Source: UBA10161 sp038891035
GTDB lineage: Archaea; Micrarchaeota; Micrarchaeia; Anstonellales; Anstonellaceae
DNA length: 64,000 nucleotides
Assembly (NCBI GenBank): GCA_038891035.1
Contig: JAWAEW010000003.1
Location: forward strand, 1 to 64,000
Reading direction: 5' to 3'
A program made the translations under genes and the position numbers. Under the pieces are notes generated by a model. The model was given only the letters and a program-made list of their open reading frames with translations, ran no database searches and was not told the DNA's origin. Of the stretch, positions 1 to 7,733 are shown in pieces. The first letter of the stretch is position 1. Every line of letters begins with the position of its first letter.

Positions 1-1
1 A

Positions 2-286
2 GCAATCTGTGCATACTTAAAAGAAATTGCGACTGAGGCAAAAAGAAGAGGATATAACTTTTCAGAAAAAAAGCTGGATTGCAAAAGCAGCATTCCACAA
101 AAAATTTGTATCAAAAAAGGCCAGCTGCAATATGAATTTGAACACTTAAAAAACAAGCTTATCAAAAGGGACAAAAAATGGCTGATGAAAATCAACAAAG
201 TAAAAAAAATAATTCCGCACCCTATTTTTAAGGCTACTAAAGGCGGCATAGAAAGCTGGGAAAAAATAACTGTTTCAGCCAAATAA
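2..286 (+). CDS. Pyrimidine dimer DNA glycosylase (Pyr_excise family), 3' part only
   Basis: The frame is open from the window edge to a TAA at 284-286 and gives the last 94 residues of a protein that begins upstream. The visible part is basic, and near its end shows HPIFKATKGGIESWEKI, which resembles the C-terminal signature of the archaeal/bacterial Pyr_excise family (pyrimidine dimer glycosylase/endonuclease V type). A stretch with GYNFSEKKL and GQLQYEFEHL also fits that family as I remember it. Such enzymes excise UV-induced cyclobutane dimers in base-excision repair. The catalytic N-terminus lies outside the window, so activity cannot be judged. The gene is convergent with rpl12 and their 3' ends overlap by 12 bases. 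Confidence 0.6.
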   Translation, partial: AICAYLKEIATEAKRRGYNFSEKKLDCKSSIPQKICIKKGQLQYEFEHLKNKLIKRDKKWLMKINKVKKIIPHPIFKATKGGIESWEKITVSAK

Positions 287-592
287 GGCTGCAAGTCCTT
301 CTGCTGCTGCCGCTTCCTGCTTTGCAGCATCTTCTTTCTTTTCTTCCTTCTTTGCCTCACCTTGCGCGGATGAAGAAGGTGCTGCTTGTGCGGCTGGCGC
401 TGCAGTTACAGCTGCAGTCTTGAGGAGTTCCTCGAAGTTTACTCCTTTTACTGCCTCCGCAAGGACCTGTGCTTTTGCCTCGTCAACGTTTACGCCTGCT
501 GCCTTTAAGACGGCAATGAGGTTTTCTTTTGTTATTTCCTTCTCAGCACCCTTCAATACAAGGGCGGCATGCAGATATGCGTCAATTTTCAT
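275..592 (-). CDS. rpl12: Large ribosomal subunit protein L12 / P1
   Basis: This is the archaeal acidic stalk protein, which forms the flexible P-stalk dimers that recruit translation GTPases. The 105 residues have the normal layout: an N-terminal helical dimerisation/L10-binding domain (about 1-60), an Ala-rich hinge (about 60-80), a charged EEKKEEKKE-type stretch, and the terminal GLAALFG that contacts elongation factors. The start is fixed by an AAGGAGGT Shine-Dalgarno just upstream of the ATG at 592. It is the last gene of the L1-L10-L12 run, 12 bases after the L10 stop. The strong ribosome site fits the need for several L12 copies per ribosome. Confidence 0.97.
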   Translation of the reverse strand: MKIDAYLHAALVLKGAEKEITKENLIAVLKAAGVNVDEAKAQVLAEAVKGVNFEELLKTAAVTAAPAAQAAPSSSAQGEAKKEEKKEDAAKQEAAAAEGLAALFG

Positions 593-604
593 AGTATAAC
601 CTCC

Positions 605-1501
605 TTATGTAGCTTGACTGGGTGACACCCCATCTATTTTCCCAACATTTCCTGACAAAGCTTCGCCTATCAGGACGGCCTGCGCTAGAAGCAACTCGGT
701 CGAAGCATCCGAGTAGACGCCGCCGTTTATCGCAAGGTTTCTGCCTTGTGCTATTGCACCAGACAGAAGGGCTTCGATATTTTGCGAAGTTGGGAAAGAT
801 GAATTGTATGAGAGGTTAAATGCTTGATTGATGCATAAAAGCAAATCGCTTGAAAGCTTTTTTTCATCTATATCAAGAATATCAGGTTTGAAAAGGTAAG
901 CGCCGTCATGAGCTGCAATTAATTCTATTTTGGCCTCAAAAGGCAAAATATTTAGCTTTTGCAAAGCTTTGCACACTAATGGAGAAATTCTAGAGTCTTT
1001 TTTAGCAACGACTGATTCCTTTGCTACAACTACTTTGCCACCTTTAATTTGTGCGTTTATTCCTGCGCTTTTGAGCTCAGAAAGTGCCGGACCTGGAGGG
1101 ATATCTGTTTCACCTTCGGGTACAACGATATCAAACGGTGCTATTTGGCCGGGCTTTGCTCCAATCTTTAGCATGTTTGCTTTGAAAAACCTATAAAGCG
1201 AGTAGGGAGTTAGAGTGGTAAAAACTAAAGCTGTTGGAGAATGAAGGTAGCTGACCAGTTCGTTCTTCCCAACCTTTTCAAGCGCGCGTGCAATTACGCT
1301 GTTTTTCGTAACTAATATCTCAGCAGAACCTCTCAGTTTTTTTCTACATGATTGTAAGAGTTTGTCTGGCAGATTCCTTAAATTGATAAGAGCTACCACT
1401 GGATATTTTTTTGCAATAGTAGTGATTTCTTCAACTTTTTTCATTTTTGCCTGAATAGCAGAGCTGATTTTTCTTTTAGTGTTTTTCTTTGTCTTTGTCA
1501 T
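605..1501 (-). CDS. rplP0: Large ribosomal subunit protein L10 / P0
   Basis: This is the stalk base protein that binds 23S rRNA and carries the L12 dimers. The N-terminal domain is clear (KKVEEITTIAKKYPVVALI, then a TKNSVIARALEK segment), followed by the archaeal insertion domain (PFDIVVPEGETDIPPGPALSEL) and a helical spine. I place the start at the ATG at 1501 because AAGGTG lies about 6 bases upstream. An upstream in-frame ATG at 1519 would overlap rpl1 by 8 bases. The protein is 298 residues and ends GKIDGVSPSQAT. The acidic tail with a terminal GLF-type motif that many archaeal P0 proteins share with L12 is absent. Downstream of rpl1, upstream of rpl12. Confidence 0.95.
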   Translation of the reverse strand: MTKTKKNTKRKISSAIQAKMKKVEEITTIAKKYPVVALINLRNLPDKLLQSCRKKLRGSAEILVTKNSVIARALEKVGKNELVSYLHSPTALVFTTLTPYSLYRFFKANMLKIGAKPGQIAPFDIVVPEGETDIPPGPALSELKSAGINAQIKGGKVVVAKESVVAKKDSRISPLVCKALQKLNILPFEAKIELIAAHDGAYLFKPDILDIDEKKLSSDLLLCINQAFNLSYNSSFPTSQNIEALLSGAIAQGRNLAINGGVYSDASTELLLAQAVLIGEALSGNVGKIDGVSPSQAT

Positions 1502-1511
1502 GCGAAACACC

Positions 1512-2144
1512 TTAAACAACTCTCACCGGTTTGCCCATAGTAAGCTTTACATAGATTGACTTAATTGATGATTCGTTTATTTTTGTTTTTACTTTATCGT
1601 AGACTGCTTCGAAGTTTTCAACCAAATCCTCAACGCTCATTGCCTCACTGCCAATCATGCACTGCGCAACAGGAAGATATTTTCCTCTTGTAACCAATCT
1701 TACGCGCCGCTTAGCCTGATCTATAGCTTCTTTTACATTCCCCGTAATTGGTCTTGGCAACTTTCCTTTCGAACCCAATACTTGACCCAAAAACTTACCG
1801 ACATGAATCATTAAGCTTGGCTGTGCAATGAATTCATTTTGCTTTGCAAGAGCTTTGAGTTTCCCTCTCTCGGTTGCAAGCTTCTGAATGGCCGGCAAAT
1901 CAAAAACCTCTGCCGCCCCCGCATTTTTTGCATCTAGAGCAGTCTGGCCCTCTGCAAAAACAATTACGTTTTGCGGTTTGCCCTTTCCTTTTGGAAGGAT
2001 AATGTCAAGATTAAGTCTATTTTCTGCCTTAGTAAAGTCTATTCCTTTAAAATTGATAATGAATTCGACAGACTGGAGGAATTTCCTTTTGCCTTTGTCT
2101 TGAAGCGCTTTTGAGATTGCGTCTGCGATCACTTTTTTATCCAT
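1512..2144 (-). CDS. rpl1: Large ribosomal subunit protein L1
   Basis: L1 binds the mobile L1 stalk of 23S rRNA and, in archaea and bacteria, often represses its own mRNA. The 210 residues match the family from end to end: DKKVIADAISKAL at the start, NVIVFAEG, then FLGQVLGSKGKLPRPITGN for the conserved domain II loop, and KSIYVKLTMGKPVRVV at the C-terminus. The ATG at 2144 follows a GGGAGGG ribosome site by 6 bases. First gene of the L1-L10-L12 transcript. A 7-bp hairpin abuts its ribosome site and could be the autoregulatory target. No L11 gene lies upstream, unlike many euryarchaeal clusters. Confidence 0.96.
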   Translation of the reverse strand: MDKKVIADAISKALQDKGKRKFLQSVEFIINFKGIDFTKAENRLNLDIILPKGKGKPQNVIVFAEGQTALDAKNAGAAEVFDLPAIQKLATERGKLKALAKQNEFIAQPSLMIHVGKFLGQVLGSKGKLPRPITGNVKEAIDQAKRRVRLVTRGKYLPVAQCMIGSEAMSVEDLVENFEAVYDKVKTKINESSIKSIYVKLTMGKPVRVV

Positions 2145-2154
2145 GATTTCCCTC

Positions 2155-2173
2155 CCATTTCAAAGCGAAATGG
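2155..2173 (-). promoter_or_regulatory. Leader hairpin at the rpl1 ribosome site
   Basis: On the minus strand CCATTTC and GAAATGG form a perfect 7-bp stem around a 5-base GCTTT loop. The 3' arm runs directly into the GGGAGGG Shine-Dalgarno of rpl1. L1 is a known translational autorepressor in Methanococcus and bacteria, so this is a plausible binding or accessibility element. Binding itself is inferred. Confidence 0.5.
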
Positions 2174-2195
2174 TGCTTTAATTTGATAATTTTCG

Positions 2196-2233
2196 GGAAA
2201 GATTGTCAGCAGTTGGAAAGATTGTCAGCAGTT
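2196..2233 (-). repeat. 19-bp perfect tandem duplication in the rpl1 leader/promoter region
   Basis: GGAAAGATTGTCAGCAGTT occurs twice in direct succession (2196-2214 and 2215-2233) with no mismatch. It lies between the TATA-like box of the L1 operon and the leader hairpin, at the expected transcription start. It may be a local duplication or a protein-binding tandem site. Only two copies are present. Confidence 0.85.
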
Positions 2234-2246
2234 AAGACTGCAAAAG

Positions 2247-2252
2247 TTTAAA
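2247..2252 (-). promoter_or_regulatory. TATA-like box for the L1-L10-L12 operon
   Basis: On the minus strand CTTTTAAACTTT contains a TTTAAA core about 100 bases upstream of the rpl1 ATG. An archaeal start 25 bases downstream would fall near 2225, inside the tandem repeat, leaving a leader of about 80 bases that contains the hairpin. Predicted by pattern only. Confidence 0.45.
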
Positions 2253-2266
2253 AGATTTTGCAAAAT

Positions 2267-4201
2267 TCATCCCACTTTTCTCTTTTTTGCTCTTTTTGTT
2301 GATTTTTTGCTTTCTTTTTTGATAAGTTTTCTTTTTTTGACATTCAAAGAAATAGGTTGAGATGCAACTCCTTGAACGTATATTTTTTTGCCTACTAATT
2401 GTGCGATTATTGTTTCAAGCTGACTTCTTTTCTGGATCAACTGTTCTGTCTCAGCAAGATGTTTACCATGTTCTTCGAATTCTCTGGACTCGCGGACTTC
2501 TTTGCTTTGCAACTCATAAAGATTAGCTATTTTTCGACCTTCATTTATAAGTTCTTCAAGTCTCTTTTTTTCTTCTGCTATCTGCTTATCTATATCGTGC
2601 TCAAGCTTTTTTGCCTCTTCAAATTCAAATGCATAACTTTCTGTTAATTCCCTCAATTGCCTTAGATAACGCCTTACAAAATTTGCCTCTACCGATTCCC
2701 TTAGAGTTTCAAAATCTCGGTTGCCTTCCTTTATATAAGTTGCAATCTCGTCCATCTTTTGATCATAATCTTTTCGCAAAGACTCTATATAAAACTCAAC
2801 TTGCTTTATTTGATCAATCTGTTTTTCTAAATTAGTCAAAATAGCTTTAGTTGATGACATCTCTTTCTTTATTGAGTCGACACTATTTTCTATCTCTGTT
2901 TTCAAAGTAGAAAGCTCTTGAGAATATTTTTCTGCAGCAGCGAGGCGTTCTGCTTGCTCTGCAAGGGCAGCACGGGCTTGAATTACACGATTTGTGGCTT
3001 CCTGTTCAAGTAGACTTATGTTTTCTAAAGTTTTTTCAAGCTCGAGTGATTTTGCACGGTGAGTTGCAATTTCCTGCCGCGACTGATCCACCAAAAGTGT
3101 CATCTTCTCTCTCTCCTCTGAAAGAAGCCGCATTGCTTCTTCCATTTGCGCAACAGCTTCGTCATATGTTTTTTTTGCTTGAGCGTGCGCCTTGATTGAA
3201 GCGAACTGCAATTTTTCAATAGCAGAAATCTGATTTGGAAGATCAGCTGCCCTTTGCTGCATTCCTAAAATATTTTTTTCAACCCTCATTACTCTGTCAG
3301 TAATTGTCTCCAATTCAGATTCAAATTTTTTCTGGAGTGGTAAGTAATATTCTATGAGTAACCTTTCTTTTTCTTGTCTTAGCCGTTCAATTTGCTGTGT
3401 CTGTTTTACAATTTTCTGAACTTGCCTTGCAAGTCTTTCAGAAAACTGGATTGAGACATTTGTAATCTTAATCGGCTGTGGCCTTTGAATTTTTTCTTTC
3501 TTCTTTGACTGAAAGATTGGCTTGATTGAAATTGGCACATCCGCTGTAACATTCTTTTGGGGTTCTGGAATAATTGAGTTTTCTTGATCTGCACTTTCAT
3601 GCGCTTCAGTTTGCTTTCCTATTGTTTCGGGTAAAATAGTTTCTATTTCTTTATTTTGAGAACTAGTTGTAAGTCGATTATTTTCTTCATGCAACATATT
3701 TTCTTTTTTTGAGCTTACAAGCTGTTCTTTTTGCTTCTTTAGAACTGCAAGCATTTGTTCAACTTTTTCCAATTGAGCCTGAATGCCTACAACATCTGCC
3801 TTCGTCTGTTCAATCTCTACAATCAGACGATCGTTTTCTTGTATGCTTAATTTGTCCTTGGTCGATTCCTCATTAACTGCTTTTTGTTGAGCTTTCAACT
3901 GTTTAGCTTTTTCTTCAATTTGGAATGCAACCTCTATGTCCGTCTCTTTTGGCTGAGGAGGCCTTAAAATAGAAGTGTGCTGAGTAGATGAATGCTGAAT
4001 CCATCTTACAAGTATCCCGCTGATTCTATTTTGAATTTCGACAGACCCTTGACTTTCAAGAATATGCACCCATTTCAACACATCTTTTTCCGGCATTTTG
4101 CAAGCTGATGAAAGTTGTTTTAGTGTAAATAACCTTCCACCGGATTCTTTCAAAGTGTTAATTAAATCATCAATTTGAGTTTTGATTTTATCATCATCCA
4201 T
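2267..4201 (-). CDS. Long coiled-coil protein with N-terminal winged-helix-like domain
   Basis: I do not recognise a named family. Residues about 5-65 look like a winged helix (LFTLKQLSSACKMPEKDVLK, then a hydrophobic GSVEIQ wing), as seen in archaeal DNA- or subunit-binding modules. From about residue 90 the protein is almost continuous heptad-rich coiled coil, interrupted near 200-260 by a polar, Pro-containing linker. The C-terminus is strongly basic (KKRKLIKKESKKSTKRAKKRK). I choose the ATG at 4201 (MDDDKIKTQ), 7 bases after the rpl10e stop. A longer in-frame start at 4291 would lie inside rpl10e. Its length (644 residues) and position behind a ribosomal gene suggest a nucleic-acid-bound structural or SMC-like role, which is inference. 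Confidence 0.8.
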   Translation of the reverse strand: MDDDKIKTQIDDLINTLKESGGRLFTLKQLSSACKMPEKDVLKWVHILESQGSVEIQNRISGILVRWIQHSSTQHTSILRPPQPKETDIEVAFQIEEKAKQLKAQQKAVNEESTKDKLSIQENDRLIVEIEQTKADVVGIQAQLEKVEQMLAVLKKQKEQLVSSKKENMLHEENNRLTTSSQNKEIETILPETIGKQTEAHESADQENSIIPEPQKNVTADVPISIKPIFQSKKKEKIQRPQPIKITNVSIQFSERLARQVQKIVKQTQQIERLRQEKERLLIEYYLPLQKKFESELETITDRVMRVEKNILGMQQRAADLPNQISAIEKLQFASIKAHAQAKKTYDEAVAQMEEAMRLLSEEREKMTLLVDQSRQEIATHRAKSLELEKTLENISLLEQEATNRVIQARAALAEQAERLAAAEKYSQELSTLKTEIENSVDSIKKEMSSTKAILTNLEKQIDQIKQVEFYIESLRKDYDQKMDEIATYIKEGNRDFETLRESVEANFVRRYLRQLRELTESYAFEFEEAKKLEHDIDKQIAEEKKRLEELINEGRKIANLYELQSKEVRESREFEEHGKHLAETEQLIQKRSQLETIIAQLVGKKIYVQGVASQPISLNVKKRKLIKKESKKSTKRAKKRKVG

Positions 4202-4208
4202 ACTCGCA

Positions 4209-4736
4209 TCACGCTGCGTATTTGCTTCTGATAATCTTAAACTTGCCGGAAAGCTTTCTTTGGGCGCGCCGCAGTGCTTCTTCAACGTCATCGACGTATT
4301 CTGCTTTTACATTTATAGTGAAAATCGACTGGCCTTCTTTTACTCTTGCAGCACGATCAGTGGGTCTGCCATATGCTCGTCTCATTCCTTTTTGCAATCT
4401 GTCTGCACCTGCTCCGGCAATCATTTTGTTTTCTCTTATTACGTTGTGCGGATAGACTCTTACTTTAAAGAAATAAGCATTCGGGCTCGCTTTTTCCAAG
4501 TATTTGTTTGCGGCTTGTCTTGCAGCTTCGAGTGCATTATCTCTAAGCTGAACATCAGTCTGAGCGACTAAATCATACGTAAAGTCAAACTGCTGATTTC
4601 TATTTCCCATTTCGTAAACTAGCAAAGAGAGATGTGGCATGGCTTTTACATAAGATTTGCGCGGTTTTTTCTTTGAATACCTTGTCCATGCCGGTTTGTC
4701 AATCGAACGACAAGTTCTGGCTGGTCTTAATCCCAT
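4209..4736 (-). CDS. rpl10e: Large ribosomal subunit protein L10e (uL16)
   Basis: This is the archaeal/eukaryotic uL16, which sits by the A-site tRNA and the peptidyl-transferase centre. The 175 residues begin MGLRPARTCR and contain KPAWTRYSKKKPRKSYVKAMP and the conserved internal loop GADRLQKGMRRAYGRP, all diagnostic. GAGGTG precedes the ATG at 4736. The 160 bases upstream hold a TATA box, a possible leader peptide and a nested hairpin whose outer arm covers part of the ribosome site, so translation may be regulated. The coiled-coil gene follows after 7 bases and is probably co-transcribed. Confidence 0.97.
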   Translation of the reverse strand: MGLRPARTCRSIDKPAWTRYSKKKPRKSYVKAMPHLSLLVYEMGNRNQQFDFTYDLVAQTDVQLRDNALEAARQAANKYLEKASPNAYFFKVRVYPHNVIRENKMIAGAGADRLQKGMRRAYGRPTDRAARVKEGQSIFTINVKAEYVDDVEEALRRAQRKLSGKFKIIRSKYAA

Positions 4737-4744
4737 ACTAACAC

Positions 4745-4795
4745 CTCAGCAACACATCCTTTGCTCACGGTGGAGCAATTAGGAAGAGTGCTGAG
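4745..4795 (-). promoter_or_regulatory. Nested stem structure in the rpl10e leader
   Basis: On the minus strand CTCAGCA (4789-4795) pairs perfectly with TGCTGAG (4745-4751). Between them TTGCTC (4773-4778) pairs with GAGCAA (4761-4766) around a 6-base loop. The GAG of the distal outer arm is part of the GAGGTG ribosome site of rpl10e, so the closed form would mask it. This is a direct observation of complementarity; regulation is inferred. Confidence 0.5.
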
Positions 4796-4833
4796 ATATC
4801 CCAAACCCATTTAATAACTTTTCCTCCTCCCAT
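4765..4833 (-). CDS. Possible leaderless 22-codon leader peptide upstream of rpl10e
   Basis: An ATG at 4833 lies 26 bases from the centre of a TATTTAAAT box, exactly where an archaeal transcript should begin, so it could be read as a leaderless start. It opens 22 codons (MGGGKVIKWVWDISALFLIA plus two prolines) and stops inside the inner hairpin of the leader. Within it a GGAGGAGG precedes another overlapping frame (ATG at about 4812) that runs into the rpl10e start. The coding status of either frame is unproven. The coincidence with a predicted transcription start is the only strong argument. Confidence 0.3.
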   Translation of the reverse strand: MGGGKVIKWVWDISALFLIAPP

Positions 4834-4854
4834 GCCAAATTGTGTATAAAACTG

Positions 4855-4863
4855 TATTTAAAT
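4855..4863 (-). promoter_or_regulatory. TATA box for rpl10e
   Basis: ATTTAAATA on the minus strand has the strongest TATA match in the gap upstream of rpl10e. A start 25 bases downstream falls at about 4833, giving a leader of about 97 bases. Confidence 0.55.
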
Positions 4864-4895
4864 GTTTCTACATTGAAACAAAAATAGACACAAAA

Positions 4896-5201
4896 TTATT
4901 TTCTGCGAGTTTTTTTATAGGGGCAGCTTGATGGCGTTTTCCATGAAATCAAAAACAACAAGAGGAATACCCCTCCAACTAAAAGAAACAACCAATCATA
5001 AGTAAGAAGAAAGGCAATAGAGCTTATGCCGATTAGAGCAAACAATCCTCCAAGCAGTGGTGAACAGCAAAGCCCAAAAAATCCAGCCAAGCCAAAAAAA
5101 CTGCTTATGCTTCCAATTACCAAGAATGCAAGTTGCTTTATTTTTTTGCAATATGCACTGCAAAAGCTTGACAGTTTTGCTTTAAGCATTTTTAGATGCA
5201 T
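4896..5201 (-). CDS. Small three/four-helix membrane protein
   Basis: The 101 residues consist of a short basic amphipathic N-terminus and three hydrophobic segments (about 24-45, 48-65 and 68-88), ending in a Lys/Arg tail. A GLCCSP motif opens the second segment, and the layout CC-P, then L-L-G, then two helices recalls small mercuric-transport-type proteins (MerF/MerT-like). That resemblance is only topological, and no partner Mer gene is present. An internal ATG at 5189 is an alternative start. It follows the methyltransferase by 3 bases and is likely co-transcribed with it. Function unknown. Confidence 0.65.
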   Translation of the reverse strand: MHLKMLKAKLSSFCSAYCKKIKQLAFLVIGSISSFFGLAGFFGLCCSPLLGGLFALIGISSIAFLLTYDWLFLLVGGVFLLLFLISWKTPSSCPYKKTRRK

Positions 5202-5204
5202 ATA

Positions 5205-6137
5205 TTAAAATTCAACACGCAAATGATAAAAACCGTCATCTTCACTTATTTCATCATTATTTGCAGGTCGATAATCGAGACAATTACTTGTTTGAACAAT
5301 TTTGAGCTTTTTGCCAAGAATCCTTTCTGCATATTCTATCTGCCTTTCTATTTGGCCTATGCATCCTTTGCTTGCCAAGACTGAAAGCAAGAAAGGAAAG
5401 TTAACATCTACTGTAATTTGAGAGGAATATCGTCTGGCAATGGTTGAATTCCAAACGGATTTATCAAGTAAAAAGATATCCTCAGCAAAATAAAATCCAT
5501 AATCAAAAATATCAATTACTGATTTTTCCTTTGCCAATTCAAGAAGGTTTCCGACAAAATAAGCAGCGGCAGTATTGAATGGGATGACTCGTCCTTCTTC
5601 TACTCTGTCCAAAAATTGTACAACAAAATTGGGCACTTTCCTTTCCAAGTGGATTTTCCATCCATTTTCAATTTGACTTACTTGGAAAACGCCTCTTTTA
5701 TCTTTCAAAAAGAAAATAGCTGGAAGGTCGCTTAGGAGTTCGTTCATTCTGCAATAATGGAATTGGATTGTGGGCTTTTCAGATATCACATCCATGCGCA
5801 CGGTTTGGATTTTTGGAAGATGGTGCCTGAGCTTTGCTTTTGCGTCATTAAGCATTTTGAAGGAAAAATCCAATAGGAAATATTTCGTTCTGCCATAAAG
5901 TTCGCTGTTAATCTTTTTCAGGTGGTCCAAAAACACTTTTGCAGAATTTCCATCACCAACCCCATACTCGCAGACGATTATTTCGTCATTTTTGCCTGAA
6001 AACCTTCTTGAGAATTCAATGGCATTGCATAAAGAAAGCGTTTTTCCTTTGGCAAATGTAAGAAAATCTCTGTAGACGACTTTCCCTTTGGATGAATAAT
6101 AGTTCAAATTTGCTTTCCGAATCTTGGAATATGACAT
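5205..6137 (-). CDS. SAM-dependent methyltransferase, MidA/NDUFAF7-like
   Basis: The 310-residue protein carries a clear Rossmann methyltransferase motif I (VCEYGVGDGNSAKVFLDHL, about residues 54-73) followed by an acidic post-I motif (YFLLDFSFKML). The pattern E-x-G-x-G-x-G, with a later YCRMNELLSDLPAIFF segment like the conserved NELLDALP of the family, places it near the MidA/SAM-MT family (Methyltransf_28). In mitochondria the homologue methylates an arginine of complex I. No complex I genes are seen here, so the substrate is unknown. It starts 9 bases after the lysS stop and overlaps nothing, consistent with an operon lysS, methyltransferase, small membrane protein. Confidence 0.75.
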   Translation of the reverse strand: MSYSKIRKANLNYYSSKGKVVYRDFLTFAKGKTLSLCNAIEFSRRFSGKNDEIIVCEYGVGDGNSAKVFLDHLKKINSELYGRTKYFLLDFSFKMLNDAKAKLRHHLPKIQTVRMDVISEKPTIQFHYCRMNELLSDLPAIFFLKDKRGVFQVSQIENGWKIHLERKVPNFVVQFLDRVEEGRVIPFNTAAAYFVGNLLELAKEKSVIDIFDYGFYFAEDIFLLDKSVWNSTIARRYSSQITVDVNFPFLLSVLASKGCIGQIERQIEYAERILGKKLKIVQTSNCLDYRPANNDEISEDDGFYHLRVEF

Positions 6138-6146
6138 GTAAGCACG

Positions 6147-7691
6147 CTACAAAACATCTTTTTTTACTCGTTCGACCCCGAGCGCTTCAATCAATTTTCC
6201 AAGCTTTGGCCCCCTTGGTTTGCCAAGCAGGGCAATATAGCATTCTTCAAAAAGCTTTGCTGGTGGGATGCCAAGGTTTTGGGCGACACTGAAAGTGAGA
6301 TTATGGATTTCCACGGCGTCCATCCCATCTTTAAGCTGTGAAAAAAATGCTGCTGCAGTAGCGGATGCTTTTTGCGGCTGGTAAACAAAGAAGTATTCAT
6401 CTGGAATAAGCATTTTTCTTTGCCATTCATCTATGTAAGGCGCAAGTTTCTCTACGGCAAAAGAATCGCCAGTTTCTTTTGCAATCTTTTCCCAAGTCCA
6501 CTGCAAGTTACGATAAAGGACTAAATCCAAAAACGAGGTTTTCCATACCATATGGGGCTGCCCTTCTATTGCTAGCTTTGCCGCTAAAACCCTTTTTCTG
6601 TCTGCACGCGAAAGCGTTTCCAAAGGTGAAGACAAAAGAGCAAGTGCTTTCTCAAAATCAGCTATTGACTGAAGAAGATTTTGGGGTTTAGGCTTAATAT
6701 CTATGTTTTCCTGAAGGTCAGGCTTCAGAAGCATGTACTTTATCACTTCAGGAGGGACCAAAGACAAAAGCTCGCTTACACTTAGGCCGATTCCTTTGCT
6801 TTTACTGTATTTTTTTCCGTCAAATAGTACAAAGCCCCACTTATAGCCAATTGGCGGATCCATCTTGAAAATCTCTTTAAAAATAAGCTCCAGTGTATCT
6901 CTACTGCCTCCCTTAGTAAAATGATCCACGCCACCACCTTCAGCAGATGTCTTAAAGTAATGCTGCCACGTAGGCCAATGTAACCTCCATGTTAACTTGA
7001 ACATGTGATCTGAGATTCTGTTTTTGCCTGAAAAGCCACATCCTTTTGTATATTCTACGTCTCTGTCGCAAACGTATTCATACTCAAAAACTGAATGGCT
7101 ACGAACCCTTGTGGTGGCAATTTTGCCGCACTTGCCGCACATGGGCATAATTGGAGACCACCAGCTAGGCAACTCCTGGCGCAGGGAACTGATGGCAACT
7201 AAATTGCATACTTTTTGCTCTTCCTTAAGAAATAGGATAGCATAATCGTCAAAAGCTCCACTCAAATACAAATCGGTTGCGCGGATAAATTCTGGCTTGA
7301 TGCTGAATTTTTCTGCTGCACTTTTTGCATCTGCAAGAAAATGATCTCCATATGAACGGTGGCAATTTTGTGGATCTGGCACTTCACTTAGCGGTTTTCC
7401 CAAGTGGGGTCTTAAAATATCAGCATATTCTTGAAAAACTGAGGTGATGGAATCAAATGCGTCATAAATATCGGCGACGAAATAATATTTCGCGTCAAAG
7501 CCTGAATATCGTAGCGCATTTACTATTGCCTGGGGAAAAAGCAACTCGCAAATGGTCCCCAGGTGTGTTGGGCCAGAAGTGGTTAACCCTCCAGAAATTA
7601 CGTAGGGTTCGCTTTTCGTGCTCAAAATTTGAGCCGCTATCTGTTCTGCCCAGTGCATGGACTTTTTTGCGTTTTCATCTTCTGCCGCCAT
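6147..7691 (-). CDS. lysS: Lysyl-tRNA synthetase, class I
   Basis: The enzyme charges tRNA-Lys. This is the class I form found in most archaea and a few bacteria rather than the usual class II form. The HIGH-type motif is GPTHLGT at residues 40-46 after ISGGLTTS, and the KMSKS-type loop is KYSKSKGIG near residue 290. A zinc-knuckle pair (CGKCGK, then CDRD and GCGF) lies near residues 185-225, and the C-terminal half is the helical anticodon-binding cage. Length (514) is normal. ATG at 7691, without a strong ribosome site, 42 bases after the dnaJ stop. Confidence 0.95.
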   Translation of the reverse strand: MAAEDENAKKSMHWAEQIAAQILSTKSEPYVISGGLTTSGPTHLGTICELLFPQAIVNALRYSGFDAKYYFVADIYDAFDSITSVFQEYADILRPHLGKPLSEVPDPQNCHRSYGDHFLADAKSAAEKFSIKPEFIRATDLYLSGAFDDYAILFLKEEQKVCNLVAISSLRQELPSWWSPIMPMCGKCGKIATTRVRSHSVFEYEYVCDRDVEYTKGCGFSGKNRISDHMFKLTWRLHWPTWQHYFKTSAEGGGVDHFTKGGSRDTLELIFKEIFKMDPPIGYKWGFVLFDGKKYSKSKGIGLSVSELLSLVPPEVIKYMLLKPDLQENIDIKPKPQNLLQSIADFEKALALLSSPLETLSRADRKRVLAAKLAIEGQPHMVWKTSFLDLVLYRNLQWTWEKIAKETGDSFAVEKLAPYIDEWQRKMLIPDEYFFVYQPQKASATAAAFFSQLKDGMDAVEIHNLTFSVAQNLGIPPAKLFEECYIALLGKPRGPKLGKLIEALGVERVKKDVL

Positions 7692-7733
7692 GGAAAAATT
7701 AAAGAGGCAAGAGTTAAAAACAGCTGCCGAAGC

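Noticed and set aside
2196..2233. Start of a CRISPR array.
   Set aside because: Only two directly abutting 19-bp copies with no spacers and no cas genes.
4202..4291. N-terminal extension of the coiled-coil gene into rpl10e.
   Set aside because: The extra 30 residues are the out-of-frame image of the rpl10e 3' end; the ATG at 4201 starts at a natural domain border.
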